This document shows, in pieces, positions 1 through 7,418 of a DNA stretch of 9,403 nt. The position numbers were made by a program, and so were the translations under genes. The stretch is from Gammaproteobacteria bacterium (GTDB taxonomy: Bacteria; Pseudomonadota; Gammaproteobacteria; Enterobacterales; Kangiellaceae), in the NCBI GenBank assembly GCA_013372875.1, contig JABXIW010000313.1, forward strand, positions 1-9,403, given 5' to 3'. Positions within the stretch are counted from its first letter, which is position 1. The number at the start of each line of letters is the position of its first letter. The notes under the pieces are model-generated. The model ran no database searches. It had not been told where the DNA came from and saw only the letters and a list, made by a program, of their open reading frames with translations.

Positions 1-1178
1 CTTGGTTAAACCGTATGTTGCTTCCTGATACTGTAGGTACGGGCGGTGACTCGCATACGCGTTTCCCATTGGGTATTTCTTTCCCAGCAGGTTCTGGTTT
101 AGTTGCTTTCGCAGCGGCAACAGGTGTTATGCCACTGGATATGCCGGAGTCAGTTTTAGTACGCTTTACTGGTGAAATGCAGCCAGGTATCACGCTACGT
201 GATCTGGTTCATGCGATCCCTTATCAAGCAATTAAAGATGGTCATTTAACCGTTGAAAAATCAGGTAAGAAAAACATTTTCTCAGGCCGTATTTTAGAAA
301 TTGAAGGCCTTGAGCACTTAACTGCAGAGCAGGCGTTTGAGCTTTCTGATGCTTCTGCTGAGCGTTCAGCTGCAGGTTGTACTATCAGCTTGAGTGAAGA
401 GTCAGTTTCTGAATATCTGCAATCGAACATTGTGTTATTAAAGTGGATGATTGCTAATGGCTATGGCGACGAGCGTACCATTGGTCGTCGTATTTCGAAG
501 ATGGAAGAGTGGTTGGCAAACCCAAGTTTGATGAAAGCCGATGCGGATGCTGAATATACTGCGGTTATAGAAATCAATATGAGCGAGTTAAAAGAGCCTG
601 TATTGTGTGCGCCAAACGATCCTGATGATGCACGTTTATTGTCTGAAGTGGCTGGCGACAAAATTGATGAGGTTTTCATTGGCTCTTGTATGACTAACAT
701 TGGTCACTTCCGCGCGGCCTCTAAATTATTGGAGTCAGTTGAAGCGGGAACTTTAGAAACGCGTTTATGGATTGCTCCGCCAACCAAGATGGATGAGCAT
801 CAATTGATGGAAGAAGGCCACTATAATATCTTTGGTCGTTCAGGTGCGCGTCTAGAAATGCCGGGCTGTTCATTGTGTATGGGTAACCAGGCACGTGTTG
901 CACCGAAATCAACTGTAGTTTCAACTTCGACTCGAAACTTCCCGAACCGTTTAGGCCAAGGTGCTAATGTGTATTTGGCTTCAGCGGAGCTAGCAGCGAT
1001 TGCAGCGATTATGGGTAAATTACCGACGGTTGAAGAGTACCTATCAGTTGCTAAGAAAATTGATTCGATGGCCGATGATATTTACGTTTATATGAATTTC
1101 CACCAAATGGAAGAGTATAAGCAAAAGGCTAATCAGGTAACGATTCCTGTTGAAAATAAAGTTACAGTTGGCGCTTAA
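1..1178 (+). CDS. acnB: Aconitate hydratase B (bifunctional aconitase/2-methylisocitrate dehydratase), C-terminal part
   Basis: This cytoplasmic TCA-cycle enzyme interconverts citrate and isocitrate through cis-aconitate, and AcnB proteins also hydrate 2-methyl-cis-aconitate. The reading frame is open from base 3 (codons W-L-N-R-M), so the gene starts outside the window. About 391 of the usual ~865 residues are present. The ATG at 15 is an internal Met, not a start. Counting from that Met, the AcnB hallmark [11 protein letters not shown] lies at residues 8-18, with [16 protein letters not shown] just after it. The three [4Fe-4S] ligand cysteines are C225 (in [10 protein letters not shown]), C285 and C288 (in GCSLCMGNQ). 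The substrate-loop [10 protein letters not shown] is at about 313-322. The sequence closely matches E. coli AcnB as I recall it, down to SAELAA and KLPT..EY near the C-terminus. No frameshift or lost ligand is visible. A strong intrinsic terminator follows 30 bases after the stop. Identification is secure; only the missing N-terminal domains are untested. Confidence 0.98.
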   Translation, partial: WLNRMLLPDTVGTGGDSHTRFPLGISFPAGSGLVAFAAATGVMPLDMPESVLVRFTGEMQPGITLRDLVHAIPYQAIKDGHLTVEKSGKKNIFSGRILEIEGLEHLTAEQAFELSDASAERSAAGCTISLSEESVSEYLQSNIVLLKWMIANGYGDERTIGRRISKMEEWLANPSLMKADADAEYTAVIEINMSELKEPVLCAPNDPDDARLLSEVAGDKIDEVFIGSCMTNIGHFRAASKLLESVEAGTLETRLWIAPPTKMDEHQLMEEGHYNIFGRSGARLEMPGCSLCMGNQARVAPKSTVVSTSTRNFPNRLGQGANVYLASAELAAIAAIMGKLPTVEEYLSVAKKIDSMADDIYVYMNFHQMEEYKQKANQVTIPVENKVTVGA

Positions 1179-1207
1179 TAACATTTAAGTGTTTGACCAG
1201 AACTGAG

Positions 1208-1240
1208 AGCCCATAGCTTGTAAAAGTTATGGGCTTTTTT
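1208..1240 (+). terminator. Rho-independent terminator of acnB
   Basis: A 12-bp stem (AGCCCATAGCTT at 1208-1219 against AAGTTATGGGCT at 1224-1235, one G-U pair) encloses the loop GTAA. It runs into a stretch of six T ending at 1240. This is a textbook intrinsic terminator for acnB transcripts. It ends only 31 bases before the next plus-strand start codon. Confidence 0.93.
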
Positions 1241-1271
1241 ATGAACAAAAGAAAGCAAAGGATCAAAAACA

Positions 1272-1673
1272 ATGACTCTAATTTACACACCAATCTACGC
1301 GGCGATATTAGCCGTACTTATCATTATTCTTTCGGTTCGTGTTGCTCTGACCCGACGCAAATTACGAATTGGAGTTGGAGATAAGGGAGATCGCCAGATG
1401 CTTCAAGTGATCAGAGTTCATGGTAACGCCATTGAGTACATTCCATTGAGTTTGCTGTTGATGGCTTTTGCAGAGTTAAATGGAGCGAGCTTTTATTTGC
1501 TTAATGGTTGCGGCATAGCTTTGGTGATAGGACGATTGCTTCATGCTAGTGGGCTAAGTAAAAATATTGGTATTAGTTTTGGTAGAACTTACGGTACTAG
1601 CTTAACCTGGTTAACCATTTTATTTTTAGCAATTTATTTAATCTACAAAAGTGTTGCACACTTAATGACTTAG
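1272..1673 (+). CDS. MAPEG-family integral membrane protein (YecN-like)
   Basis: This 133-residue inner-membrane protein belongs to the MAPEG family (membrane-associated proteins in eicosanoid and glutathione metabolism). Family members in animals are glutathione transferases or peroxidases; the bacterial YecN-like members have no firmly settled role. Four hydrophobic segments are visible at about residues 5-25, 55-68, 72-90 and 108-128. The diagnostic stretch RVHGNAIEYIP (48-58) sits at the start of the second segment, and a GRLLHASG loop (87-94) follows the third. Length and motif order match E. coli YecN (about 131 residues). The ATG at 1272 is preceded by AAAGGA with about nine bases of spacing. 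The gene starts just after the acnB terminator, so it needs read-through or a promoter overlapping that hairpin. A TTGACC at 1193-1198 has no convincing -10 partner. Its TAG stop overlaps the stop of the convergent downstream gene by 4 bp. The family call is firm; the reaction is unknown. Confidence 0.88.
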   Translation: MTLIYTPIYAAILAVLIIILSVRVALTRRKLRIGVGDKGDRQMLQVIRVHGNAIEYIPLSLLLMAFAELNGASFYLLNGCGIALVIGRLLHASGLSKNIGISFGRTYGTSLTWLTILFLAIYLIYKSVAHLMT

Positions 1674-4309
1674 ACGATCGATTTTTTATCGAGCAATTTG
1701 TTTTGAATAGGTGCTTGTTGGCTTGAATAAATATTCAAAACTTCGTTGGCGGTTATCGGCTTACTAAAATAATAGCCTTGATAGTATTTGCAGCCTATGG
1801 AATTTAAGTATTCAACATGGGCTCTCTCTTCGATGCCCTCGGCAAGGACAGAAAGGCCTAGATCATCGGACATATTAACAATGGTTTTAACAATCGCCTG
1901 ACTGCCGCGATCTTTTTCAATGTCTTTAATAAATGATCGATCAATCTTGAGTTTGTCCAAAGGTAGTTGATTGATGTAACTCAAAGATGAGTAACCAGTC
2001 CCAAAATCGTCAATGGACAGTTTAACTCCAAGTTTTTTCAACGCATTTAGTGTTGCAAGAGAGTCTTTAATATCTTGCAATAAAACGGTTTCCGTTATCT
2101 CAAATTCAACCTGGTTGGGGTTAATATCATACTGTTGGATAAGGCTTTTAACCAAAGATACTAAATTTGGATCTTTGATTTGAACCACGGATAAATTGAT
2201 CCCTAGGAATGCATCCTCAAGTGAAGTGGATTGCCATTTCTTCAATTGACGGAAGGACTGCTCAATTACCCAGTAGCCAATTGGTAAAATTAAATTATTT
2301 TCTTCTGCCGCTGGAATAAAATCATTTGGATAGATGATCCCATGTTTTGAATGATTCCAGCGTAGTAGAGCTTCAAATCCTATAGGGGATACTGACGAAA
2401 TATGAAATTGCGGTTGATAATAAAGTTCAAACTCATTGTTTTCAATCGCATTTTTCAGCTCATTACTGATTAGGTGCTTTTGGAAAACCGCAGTTTCCAT
2501 TTCACTGGTAAATCGCACAATAGAACTTTTATCATTCCGCTTTGCATGGCGCATAGCCGTTTCGGCGCGAGGGATAATGTTAGTGTGGCTTTTGCCATCG
2601 GCAGGATAAACTACAATGCCGATACTGGCAGTTACATGAATTCTGCTGCCCTTTATGTTGATAGGGCGATTAATGGCTTCTTGAACCATTTTAGCCACTT
2701 TAAAGGCTTTGTTATTACCATCATTAGTGGTTTCAGATAATTCGTGTAAAAGAACAACGAAGGTATCCGAACTTAATCGAGCTACCGTATCACCCACCTT
2801 GATTAAGCTCGATATTCTTTCGGCTAGCTCTTGCAGCAGCTGATCGCCAATTTGCGCCCCATGTTTATGGTTGATGGTTTTAAAGTCATCCAAGTCAATT
2901 AACAAGACAGCGCCACTGTATCCTTGACGAACAGATAAAGCTAACGATTGTTTGAGTCGATCGTTTAATAAAATTCGGTTTGGCAATTGAGTCAATGGAT
3001 CATGATAAGACATATGCTCAATTTGCTTCTCATAATTTTTTGAAGCTGTGACATCCACTCCAACCGCCACCACCGACGGCTTTTCTGTAGAGCTGCTAAC
3101 AAAGGGAACTTTAATTAAATTGAAATGAACTTCATCGCCATGTGCGTTGATGGTTTTAAATTCACTCCTATGAATCCCATCACCATGCTCTAGTAAAGCG
3201 GTATCGCCTTCGAATAGGGTAGTAGAAGCACCGTATTTTTCGATTAATCTCGATTTTGGGAGCAAGTCGTAATCATCAAGTTTTAGGCCAAAAAATTCTG
3301 CAGCGTAACGATTCATCAAAAAGATATTGCCTTCGTCATTGGCGGCATAAATAAAATGAGGAATTAAATCAATGATTTGGCGAGTTTGTTCACTTTGACG
3401 GATCAAACTGGCAGTCTGCCTTTTAATTTGTTGTCGTAAAATATAGGTGATAAGAGCGCTAATAGCTAACAAGCCACTAATAATTAAGAGCGCCGTTGAT
3501 AGCCATTTTGGCGCAATATTATTATGTTCTTCGGTTAACCACTTTTCATGCGCAGCATAGTAAGGTGACGAAGTGTCGTCCTTCCATAAAACAATATACT
3601 GATCGATGATGCTTAATATTTCGGTGCTTTTTCCTTTGGGAACTGCAAAGAGGGATTTTCTTGGGTTATAAATAACCGTTGTTGGCACTATATCGTAATT
3701 TGACAAATAATCATGTCCTACCCAGTTTCCTGCTACGGTTCCATCAACTTCTTTGTTTTGTAGCATCCCAAAGGCTTGATTGAAATCGCCAACTTCAACG
3801 GTGTTGCATTGAACATCAAAGGTTTTACATAGCTCTTTAAAGCCTATGCCGTGAATTTCATTTTTTAAAATGGCAACTTTTTTGCCATCAAAATCCAATA
3901 CACTCTGAAATAAATTGCTGCTATGGGTATAAACTTGTCCCCAGCCAGTAATGAAATTCTCTTCTGAATAGTTTAGGTATTGAGCTCTATCTTCGCGATA
4001 GGCGATGAAGGTCATTAGATCCAGTTCTTTGCGTTTGGATCTTTCTAAGAGATTTGCCCAAGTATCTCTAACCCATTCCACTTGCCAGTTTTCACGTTCG
4101 GCAATGGCGGTAATAAAGTCGATTACAAAGCCTTTCGGCTCTTCGTTATCTTCTAGAATTATCATGGGTGGCGATTGAAAAACGCCAACTTTTATTTTTT
4201 TTACAACTTGTGGTTTGTTTGCGACAGGATGGTTAGCCGACAAGGATGGCACTGACATTAGGATGCCAAGAGATAAAAGCGCCAGTGTAATTTGTCTAAT
4301 TAGAGCCAT
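1670..4309 (-). CDS. Periplasmic-sensor PAS-GGDEF-EAL protein, predicted c-di-GMP phosphodiesterase
   Basis: This 879-residue inner-membrane signalling protein probably controls c-di-GMP. Domains in order: a signal peptide (about 1-25, ending SLSA); a periplasmic solute-binding family 3 domain (about 38-262); one membrane helix (about 269-291); a PAS domain (about 304-424); a GGDEF domain (about 433-600); and an EAL domain (about 605-860). The cyclase site is degenerate. The signature is SSDTF (513-517) instead of GGDEF, and the upstream metal/GTP motif reads FKTINHKHGAQIGD with H481 for the usual Asp and A485 for the usual His. The phosphodiesterase site looks complete: EAL at E646, N705, E737, D767-D768 in DDFGTGYSS, K788, E824 and QGY at 844-846. 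The protein should therefore cleave c-di-GMP, with the GGDEF acting at most as a regulatory module. In the sensor, R108 sits where amino-acid binders hold the ligand carboxylate, but the usual second Asp is not evident (G194-N195), so the ligand is open. The gene is probably monocistronic. Its ATG has no good ribosome-binding site, but the signal peptide supports it. Confidence 0.93.
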   Translation of the reverse strand: MALIRQITLALLSLGILMSVPSLSANHPVANKPQVVKKIKVGVFQSPPMIILEDNEEPKGFVIDFITAIAERENWQVEWVRDTWANLLERSKRKELDLMTFIAYREDRAQYLNYSEENFITGWGQVYTHSSNLFQSVLDFDGKKVAILKNEIHGIGFKELCKTFDVQCNTVEVGDFNQAFGMLQNKEVDGTVAGNWVGHDYLSNYDIVPTTVIYNPRKSLFAVPKGKSTEILSIIDQYIVLWKDDTSSPYYAAHEKWLTEEHNNIAPKWLSTALLIISGLLAISALITYILRQQIKRQTASLIRQSEQTRQIIDLIPHFIYAANDEGNIFLMNRYAAEFFGLKLDDYDLLPKSRLIEKYGASTTLFEGDTALLEHGDGIHRSEFKTINAHGDEVHFNLIKVPFVSSSTEKPSVVAVGVDVTASKNYEKQIEHMSYHDPLTQLPNRILLNDRLKQSLALSVRQGYSGAVLLIDLDDFKTINHKHGAQIGDQLLQELAERISSLIKVGDTVARLSSDTFVVLLHELSETTNDGNNKAFKVAKMVQEAINRPINIKGSRIHVTASIGIVVYPADGKSHTNIIPRAETAMRHAKRNDKSSIVRFTSEMETAVFQKHLISNELKNAIENNEFELYYQPQFHISSVSPIGFEALLRWNHSKHGIIYPNDFIPAAEENNLILPIGYWVIEQSFRQLKKWQSTSLEDAFLGINLSVVQIKDPNLVSLVKSLIQQYDINPNQVEFEITETVLLQDIKDSLATLNALKKLGVKLSIDDFGTGYSSLSYINQLPLDKLKIDRSFIKDIEKDRGSQAIVKTIVNMSDDLGLSVLAEGIEERAHVEYLNSIGCKYYQGYYFSKPITANEVLNIYSSQQAPIQNKLLDKKSIV

Positions 4310-4339
4310 GCTATCAGGTTACGGTGATTTCCACTTTAA

Positions 4340-4358
4340 AACAAGTCATTAACTTGTT
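4340..4358. repeat. Perfect inverted repeat in the leader of the GGDEF-EAL gene
   Basis: AACAAGT (4340-4346) and ACTTGTT (4352-4358) are exact reverse complements separated by five bases. The repeat lies 31-49 bases upstream of the GGDEF-EAL start codon, between that gene and the terminator of the upstream peptidase gene. The size and symmetry suit a dimeric repressor operator, or a small hairpin in the 5' leader. No strong -35/-10 pair is evident around it, so the function is inference. Confidence 0.45.
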
Positions 4359-4380
4359 GATTTTAAAAAATATTACAAAT

Positions 4381-4406
4381 AAAAAAGGGGCTAAAATTAG
4401 CCCCTT
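4381..4406 (-). terminator. Rho-independent terminator of the S46 peptidase gene
   Basis: On the minus strand a 9-bp stem (AAGGGGCTA against TAGCCCCTT) with loop ATTT runs into six T, two of them inside the stem. It begins about 18 bases past the peptidase stop codon. The GGDEF-EAL gene downstream on the same strand must therefore have its own promoter, within 4310-4380. Confidence 0.92.
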
Positions 4407-4424
4407 CCTTGGTATAAATGGATA

Positions 4425-6587
4425 CTATCTGATAATGGTCATTTCATCAATCAAATTATCAGCACCATCCACATATTCCATTACCCATAGCATATAGGCA
4501 CTAGAAACGTGAATTCCGCGCTTCAATTTTTGATCATAGTCCCAATCTCCAATAATTGATTCATAATTACCATCGAAAACTAACCCTACAAACTCAGCTT
4601 TGTCATTCAAAGTCGAAGAACCTGAGTTACCGCCAGTAATATCAACTGTAGTCAGGTAATTTACTTGAACGCTGTCTAAGGCTTTATCATGGTATTTACC
4701 GTATTGTTTTGCCTTGATTAGCTTGTTTTGTGAATCTGGAGAGTTAAATGGCTCTTCACCCGTATGCTTTGCTAATAGACCTTCTAGCGTCGTAAAAGGA
4801 ACAGAGTAAGTGCCATCATTTGGAGAATAACCTTTAACGTTACCGTAAGTGATGCGCAAAGTACTGTTAGCATCCGCATAAATAGGCTTGTTTAAATGAC
4901 CATAATAATCAATCATGGCTGCCATATACTTAGGACGCAGCTGTTGGAACTGACCTGAAATTTGCTTTTCTTCTAATTCACGCTGATAGTTTTCATCGTA
5001 GGTCGCTACTGCTAATTTGATAAAAGGATCATCCGAGTTCTTAAAGTCTTCAACCGACTTAGTCATCCAGTCTAATCGAGCTTCCTGATCTGTTAGCTTG
5101 GTATTAGCGAACATGGTCTCGATGGTTTTAGCAAAAGCAGCCTCATCAAATTTTTCACTAACGCCCATGGCTTTATCAAAGCTCTTAACGCGTTGATCCA
5201 TTGGTAAGGTGGCATATTGGGCGACAAAATACTTGTATAGCTCTTTAGCTACTTTGGCATCCCAGCGGCGGTTAAAGCGCTTTAAACCTTCTTCAAAACG
5301 AGTCATATCGCGCTCTTGATAGCCTGGCTCACGTTCGGCGTCTGGCTTCTGCTTTTCTAAAGCTAAACGATATAAACGAGCGGCAGTAGAGCTTAGCGCA
5401 TCGCGGCCCATTGCCCATAGCTTCATCTCGGTTTCTTGTTTTTTCTGATTTTCCTCGATTAATGCATTTAGAGCGTCGATTGAGTCGCGGTGTTTTTTGC
5501 TCATTTCGCGATCAGTATCTAACCAGTTGGCTAAACTCGACTCTAGTTTAGTTTTGCGCTGTAAAAAGTCACCTTTACCATAACTTTCGATCATGCTGCC
5601 CCAGTTTTTCTCAACATTGTTAAGGCTCGCCAGTGTCGAAGCGTATTTAACACGTGCATCAGAACCTTCTGGTGCGTTTTGTTCGATAATGTCGATATAG
5701 TCATGTACTAACTTGCGGAAAGTTGGGTAGTACCACTCGAATTGATTTTGAACTTCAACGCTAGTGCGATAGCGATTGGTGCTGCCAGGATAGCCAGCAA
5801 TCATCACGAAATCACCATCTTCAACACCTTGTGCATTTACTTTTAAGAAATGCTTTGGCTGGTATGGCACATTGTCTTCAGAATATTCAACTGGTTTACC
5901 ATCTTTGCTGACATAAGCGCGGTAGAAAGAAAAATCACCAGTGTGACGTGGCCACATCCAGTTATCAATGTCGCCGCCGTATTTACCAATTGCACCTGCG
6001 GGTGCGTATACTAAGCGGACATCTTTGATTTCCATTTGCTTAATCAAGAAATATTCCAAACCACCGTGGAAAGCGCTCACACGACAACGGTAGCCAACTT
6101 CCGATTCACAGTCAGCAATCAAGGCTTTACGATTTTTTTCAATGGCTTTATAGCGATCAATACCGCTTAAATCAGCCGCTAAATCCCCAATAACTTTATT
6201 GGTGACATCACTAACTTGTTCGGTGACATAAACGCGGCTACCTGGAGCAGCTTTTAATTCTTCTTTAAAAGACTTAGCTAAAAAGCCTTTTTCAATCAAG
6301 TTATCTTCAGCTGTAGAGTTAAATTGGATGCTGCCATAAGTACAATGGTGGTTAGTCGCAACTAAACCTTGCGGTGATAAAAACGCCGCTGAACAGCCGC
6401 CAAGACTTACGATAGCACCCATAGGGAACTCAGTTAAGTCCGTCAAATCTTTAGGATTTAATTTCAAGCCAGCTGCTTTAAGCTCTTTTTTCAGGCTTGG
6501 TAATTGGTGTGGCTGCCACATACCTTCATCAGCAGTTACCGCAAAAGCTGCCGTTGAAAGTGCAGCGCCTAGTAATAGTTTCTTCAT
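4425..6587 (-). CDS. S46-family dipeptidyl-peptidase (DPP7/DAP BII type), secreted
   Basis: This 720-residue serine peptidase removes dipeptides from the N-terminus of oligopeptides in the periplasm or at the cell surface. A signal peptide (1-19, ending AVTA before DEGMW) starts the protein. The chymotrypsin-like fold is split by a helical insert (about 280-570). The catalytic triad reads H81 (NHHC), D218 (HTGDF) and S655 (GGNSGS). Residues binding the free N-terminus in DAP BII have equivalents at N209-W210, N324 and D672. Position 673, eighteen residues after the catalytic serine, is glycine (FDGN). In the family, glycine there gives preference for hydrophobic P1 residues (DPP7), whereas arginine gives the Asp/Glu-specific DPP11. 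Cysteines C65, C82, C160 and C168 could form disulfides. The length matches the family (~700-720). The ATG at 6587 is preceded by AAGAG with seven bases of spacing. The gene stands alone, bounded by the scoB terminator upstream and its own terminator downstream. S46 membership is secure; P1 preference is inferred from alignment by eye. Confidence 0.95.
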   Translation of the reverse strand: MKKLLLGAALSTAAFAVTADEGMWQPHQLPSLKKELKAAGLKLNPKDLTDLTEFPMGAIVSLGGCSAAFLSPQGLVATNHHCTYGSIQFNSTAEDNLIEKGFLAKSFKEELKAAPGSRVYVTEQVSDVTNKVIGDLAADLSGIDRYKAIEKNRKALIADCESEVGYRCRVSAFHGGLEYFLIKQMEIKDVRLVYAPAGAIGKYGGDIDNWMWPRHTGDFSFYRAYVSKDGKPVEYSEDNVPYQPKHFLKVNAQGVEDGDFVMIAGYPGSTNRYRTSVEVQNQFEWYYPTFRKLVHDYIDIIEQNAPEGSDARVKYASTLASLNNVEKNWGSMIESYGKGDFLQRKTKLESSLANWLDTDREMSKKHRDSIDALNALIEENQKKQETEMKLWAMGRDALSSTAARLYRLALEKQKPDAEREPGYQERDMTRFEEGLKRFNRRWDAKVAKELYKYFVAQYATLPMDQRVKSFDKAMGVSEKFDEAAFAKTIETMFANTKLTDQEARLDWMTKSVEDFKNSDDPFIKLAVATYDENYQRELEEKQISGQFQQLRPKYMAAMIDYYGHLNKPIYADANSTLRITYGNVKGYSPNDGTYSVPFTTLEGLLAKHTGEEPFNSPDSQNKLIKAKQYGKYHDKALDSVQVNYLTTVDITGGNSGSSTLNDKAEFVGLVFDGNYESIIGDWDYDQKLKRGIHVSSAYMLWVMEYVDGADNLIDEMTIIR

Positions 6588-6706
6588 AGTATTTCTCTTA
6601 GTATTCCCCTAGTAAAACACGCCTACATCTTAATCAACTGGCGGCTAATTAATAGCTTTATCGCATGTGAAAGTGTAAGCGTTTATTAAAATTATAGATT
6701 TATTAT
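6588..6706. promoter_or_regulatory. Upstream region of the S46 peptidase gene, presumed to hold its promoter
   Basis: This AT-rich spacer lies between the scoB terminator and the peptidase start codon and must carry the peptidase promoter if the terminator works. The best candidate I see on the minus strand is TTGATT (6637-6632), a 17-base spacer, then TACTAG (6614-6609). The -35 is fair and the -10 is poor. A ribosome-binding site AAGAG lies just before the ATG. Confidence 0.3.
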
Positions 6707-6730
6707 AAAAAAGCCAGCGCAGGGCTGGCT
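6707..6730 (-). terminator. Rho-independent terminator at the end of the leucine/acetoacetate operon
   Basis: On the minus strand AGCCAGC (6730-6724), a five-base loop and GCTGGCT (6718-6712) form a perfect 7-bp GC-rich stem. Five further T follow (6711-6707). It begins about 20 bases after the scoB stop and closes the liuD-liuE-orf-scoA-scoB transcript. Confidence 0.9.
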
Positions 6731-6749
6731 ATGTAAGCTATTGAAAATA

Positions 6750-7406
6750 TTATACTTTCATTTCTGGAACTTGATCAGGAATGATTAGATCTGCCTCGGT
6801 CAATGCTTGAATTTCTTCAACCGATACACCTGGAGCTCTTTCTAATAAGTGGAAAGCGCCATCTTTGATTTCCATAAAGGCCAATTCGGTAATAACTCGT
6901 TTAATGCAGTTAGCACCTGTTAATGGCAATGTACATTCTTTTAAAATTTTAGAAACGCCGTGCTTATTAGCGTGAGTCATGGTCACAATGATATTTTCAG
7001 CGCCAGCTACTAGATCCATAGCACCGCCCATACCTTTGACTAACTTTCCAGGGATCATCCAAGAAGCGATATTGCCTTGCTGATCTACCTCAAAAGCGCC
7101 TAATACAGTTAAATCAACATGACCACCACGGATCATGGCAAAGCTTTCCGCTGAAGAGAAATATGCTGCGCCAGTAACTGCGGTTACGGTTTGTTTACCC
7201 GCATTGATTAAATCTGGATCGATGGTTTCTTCGGTTGGGAATTCACCCATGCCCAATAAACCATTTTCTGACTGTAACATCACTTCCATGCCTTCAGGAA
7301 TATAATTAGCAACTAGGGTAGGGATGCCAATACCTAAGTTGACGTAGTAACCGTCTTGAATTTCTTGCGCCACTCGCATGGCGATTTGATCACGTGTTAA
7401 TGCCAT
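6750..7406 (-). CDS. scoB: 3-oxoacid CoA-transferase subunit B
   Basis: This is the beta subunit of a cytoplasmic heteromeric CoA-transferase, most likely succinyl-CoA:acetoacetate CoA-transferase, which turns acetoacetate into acetoacetyl-CoA. It has 218 residues, normal for the family. The catalytic glutamate is E47 in the class I signature QSENGLLG. An NLGIGIP stretch near residues 23-29 and the GGAMDLV and THANKHG segments are also typical. I start it at the ATG at 7406, because AAGGAG (7418-7413) lies six bases upstream and the protein then begins MALTRDQIA as in relatives. An in-frame ATG at 7472 would add 22 polar residues that overlap scoA and resemble no family N-terminus. The start lies 10 bases after the scoA stop, and the Shine-Dalgarno overlaps that stop, so the two subunits are probably translationally coupled. 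AtoA-type acetate CoA-transferase is the alternative, but placement next to HMG-CoA lyase favours acetoacetate activation. Confidence 0.93.
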   Translation of the reverse strand: MALTRDQIAMRVAQEIQDGYYVNLGIGIPTLVANYIPEGMEVMLQSENGLLGMGEFPTEETIDPDLINAGKQTVTAVTGAAYFSSAESFAMIRGGHVDLTVLGAFEVDQQGNIASWMIPGKLVKGMGGAMDLVAGAENIIVTMTHANKHGVSKILKECTLPLTGANCIKRVITELAFMEIKDGAFHLLERAPGVSVEEIQALTEADLIIPDQVPEMKV

Positions 7407-7412
7407 TGTGCG

Positions 7413-7418
7413 CTCCTT
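7413..7418 (-). promoter_or_regulatory. Ribosome-binding site that fixes the scoB start
   Basis: On the minus strand AAGGAG overlaps the scoA TAA stop and lies six bases before the ATG at 7406. It is the strongest Shine-Dalgarno in this operon, and it decides against the longer in-frame reading from 7472. Confidence 0.85.

Noticed and set aside
242..924. Three minus-strand frames of 62-79 codons opposite acnB
   Set aside because: All lie antisense to highly conserved aconitase sequence, and none has a recognisable protein pattern.
1678..1692. TCGAT-TTTTT-ATCGA hairpin just after the MAPEG stop, as a terminator
   Set aside because: The stem is only 5 bp with weak pairing, the T-run is in the loop rather than after the stem, and it lies inside the coding end of the convergent gene.
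2474..2740. Plus-strand frame of 88 codons opposite the GGDEF domain
   Set aside because: It is antisense to a conserved domain and has no recognisable product; it looks like a mirror of the real coding frame.
1670..4309. Calling the protein an active diguanylate cyclase
   Set aside because: The active-site loop reads SSDTF and the upstream metal motif has lost its Asp, so cyclase activity is unlikely.
4425..6587. DPP11 (Asp/Glu-specific) assignment for the S46 peptidase
   Set aside because: The S1 specificity position is Gly673, not Arg.
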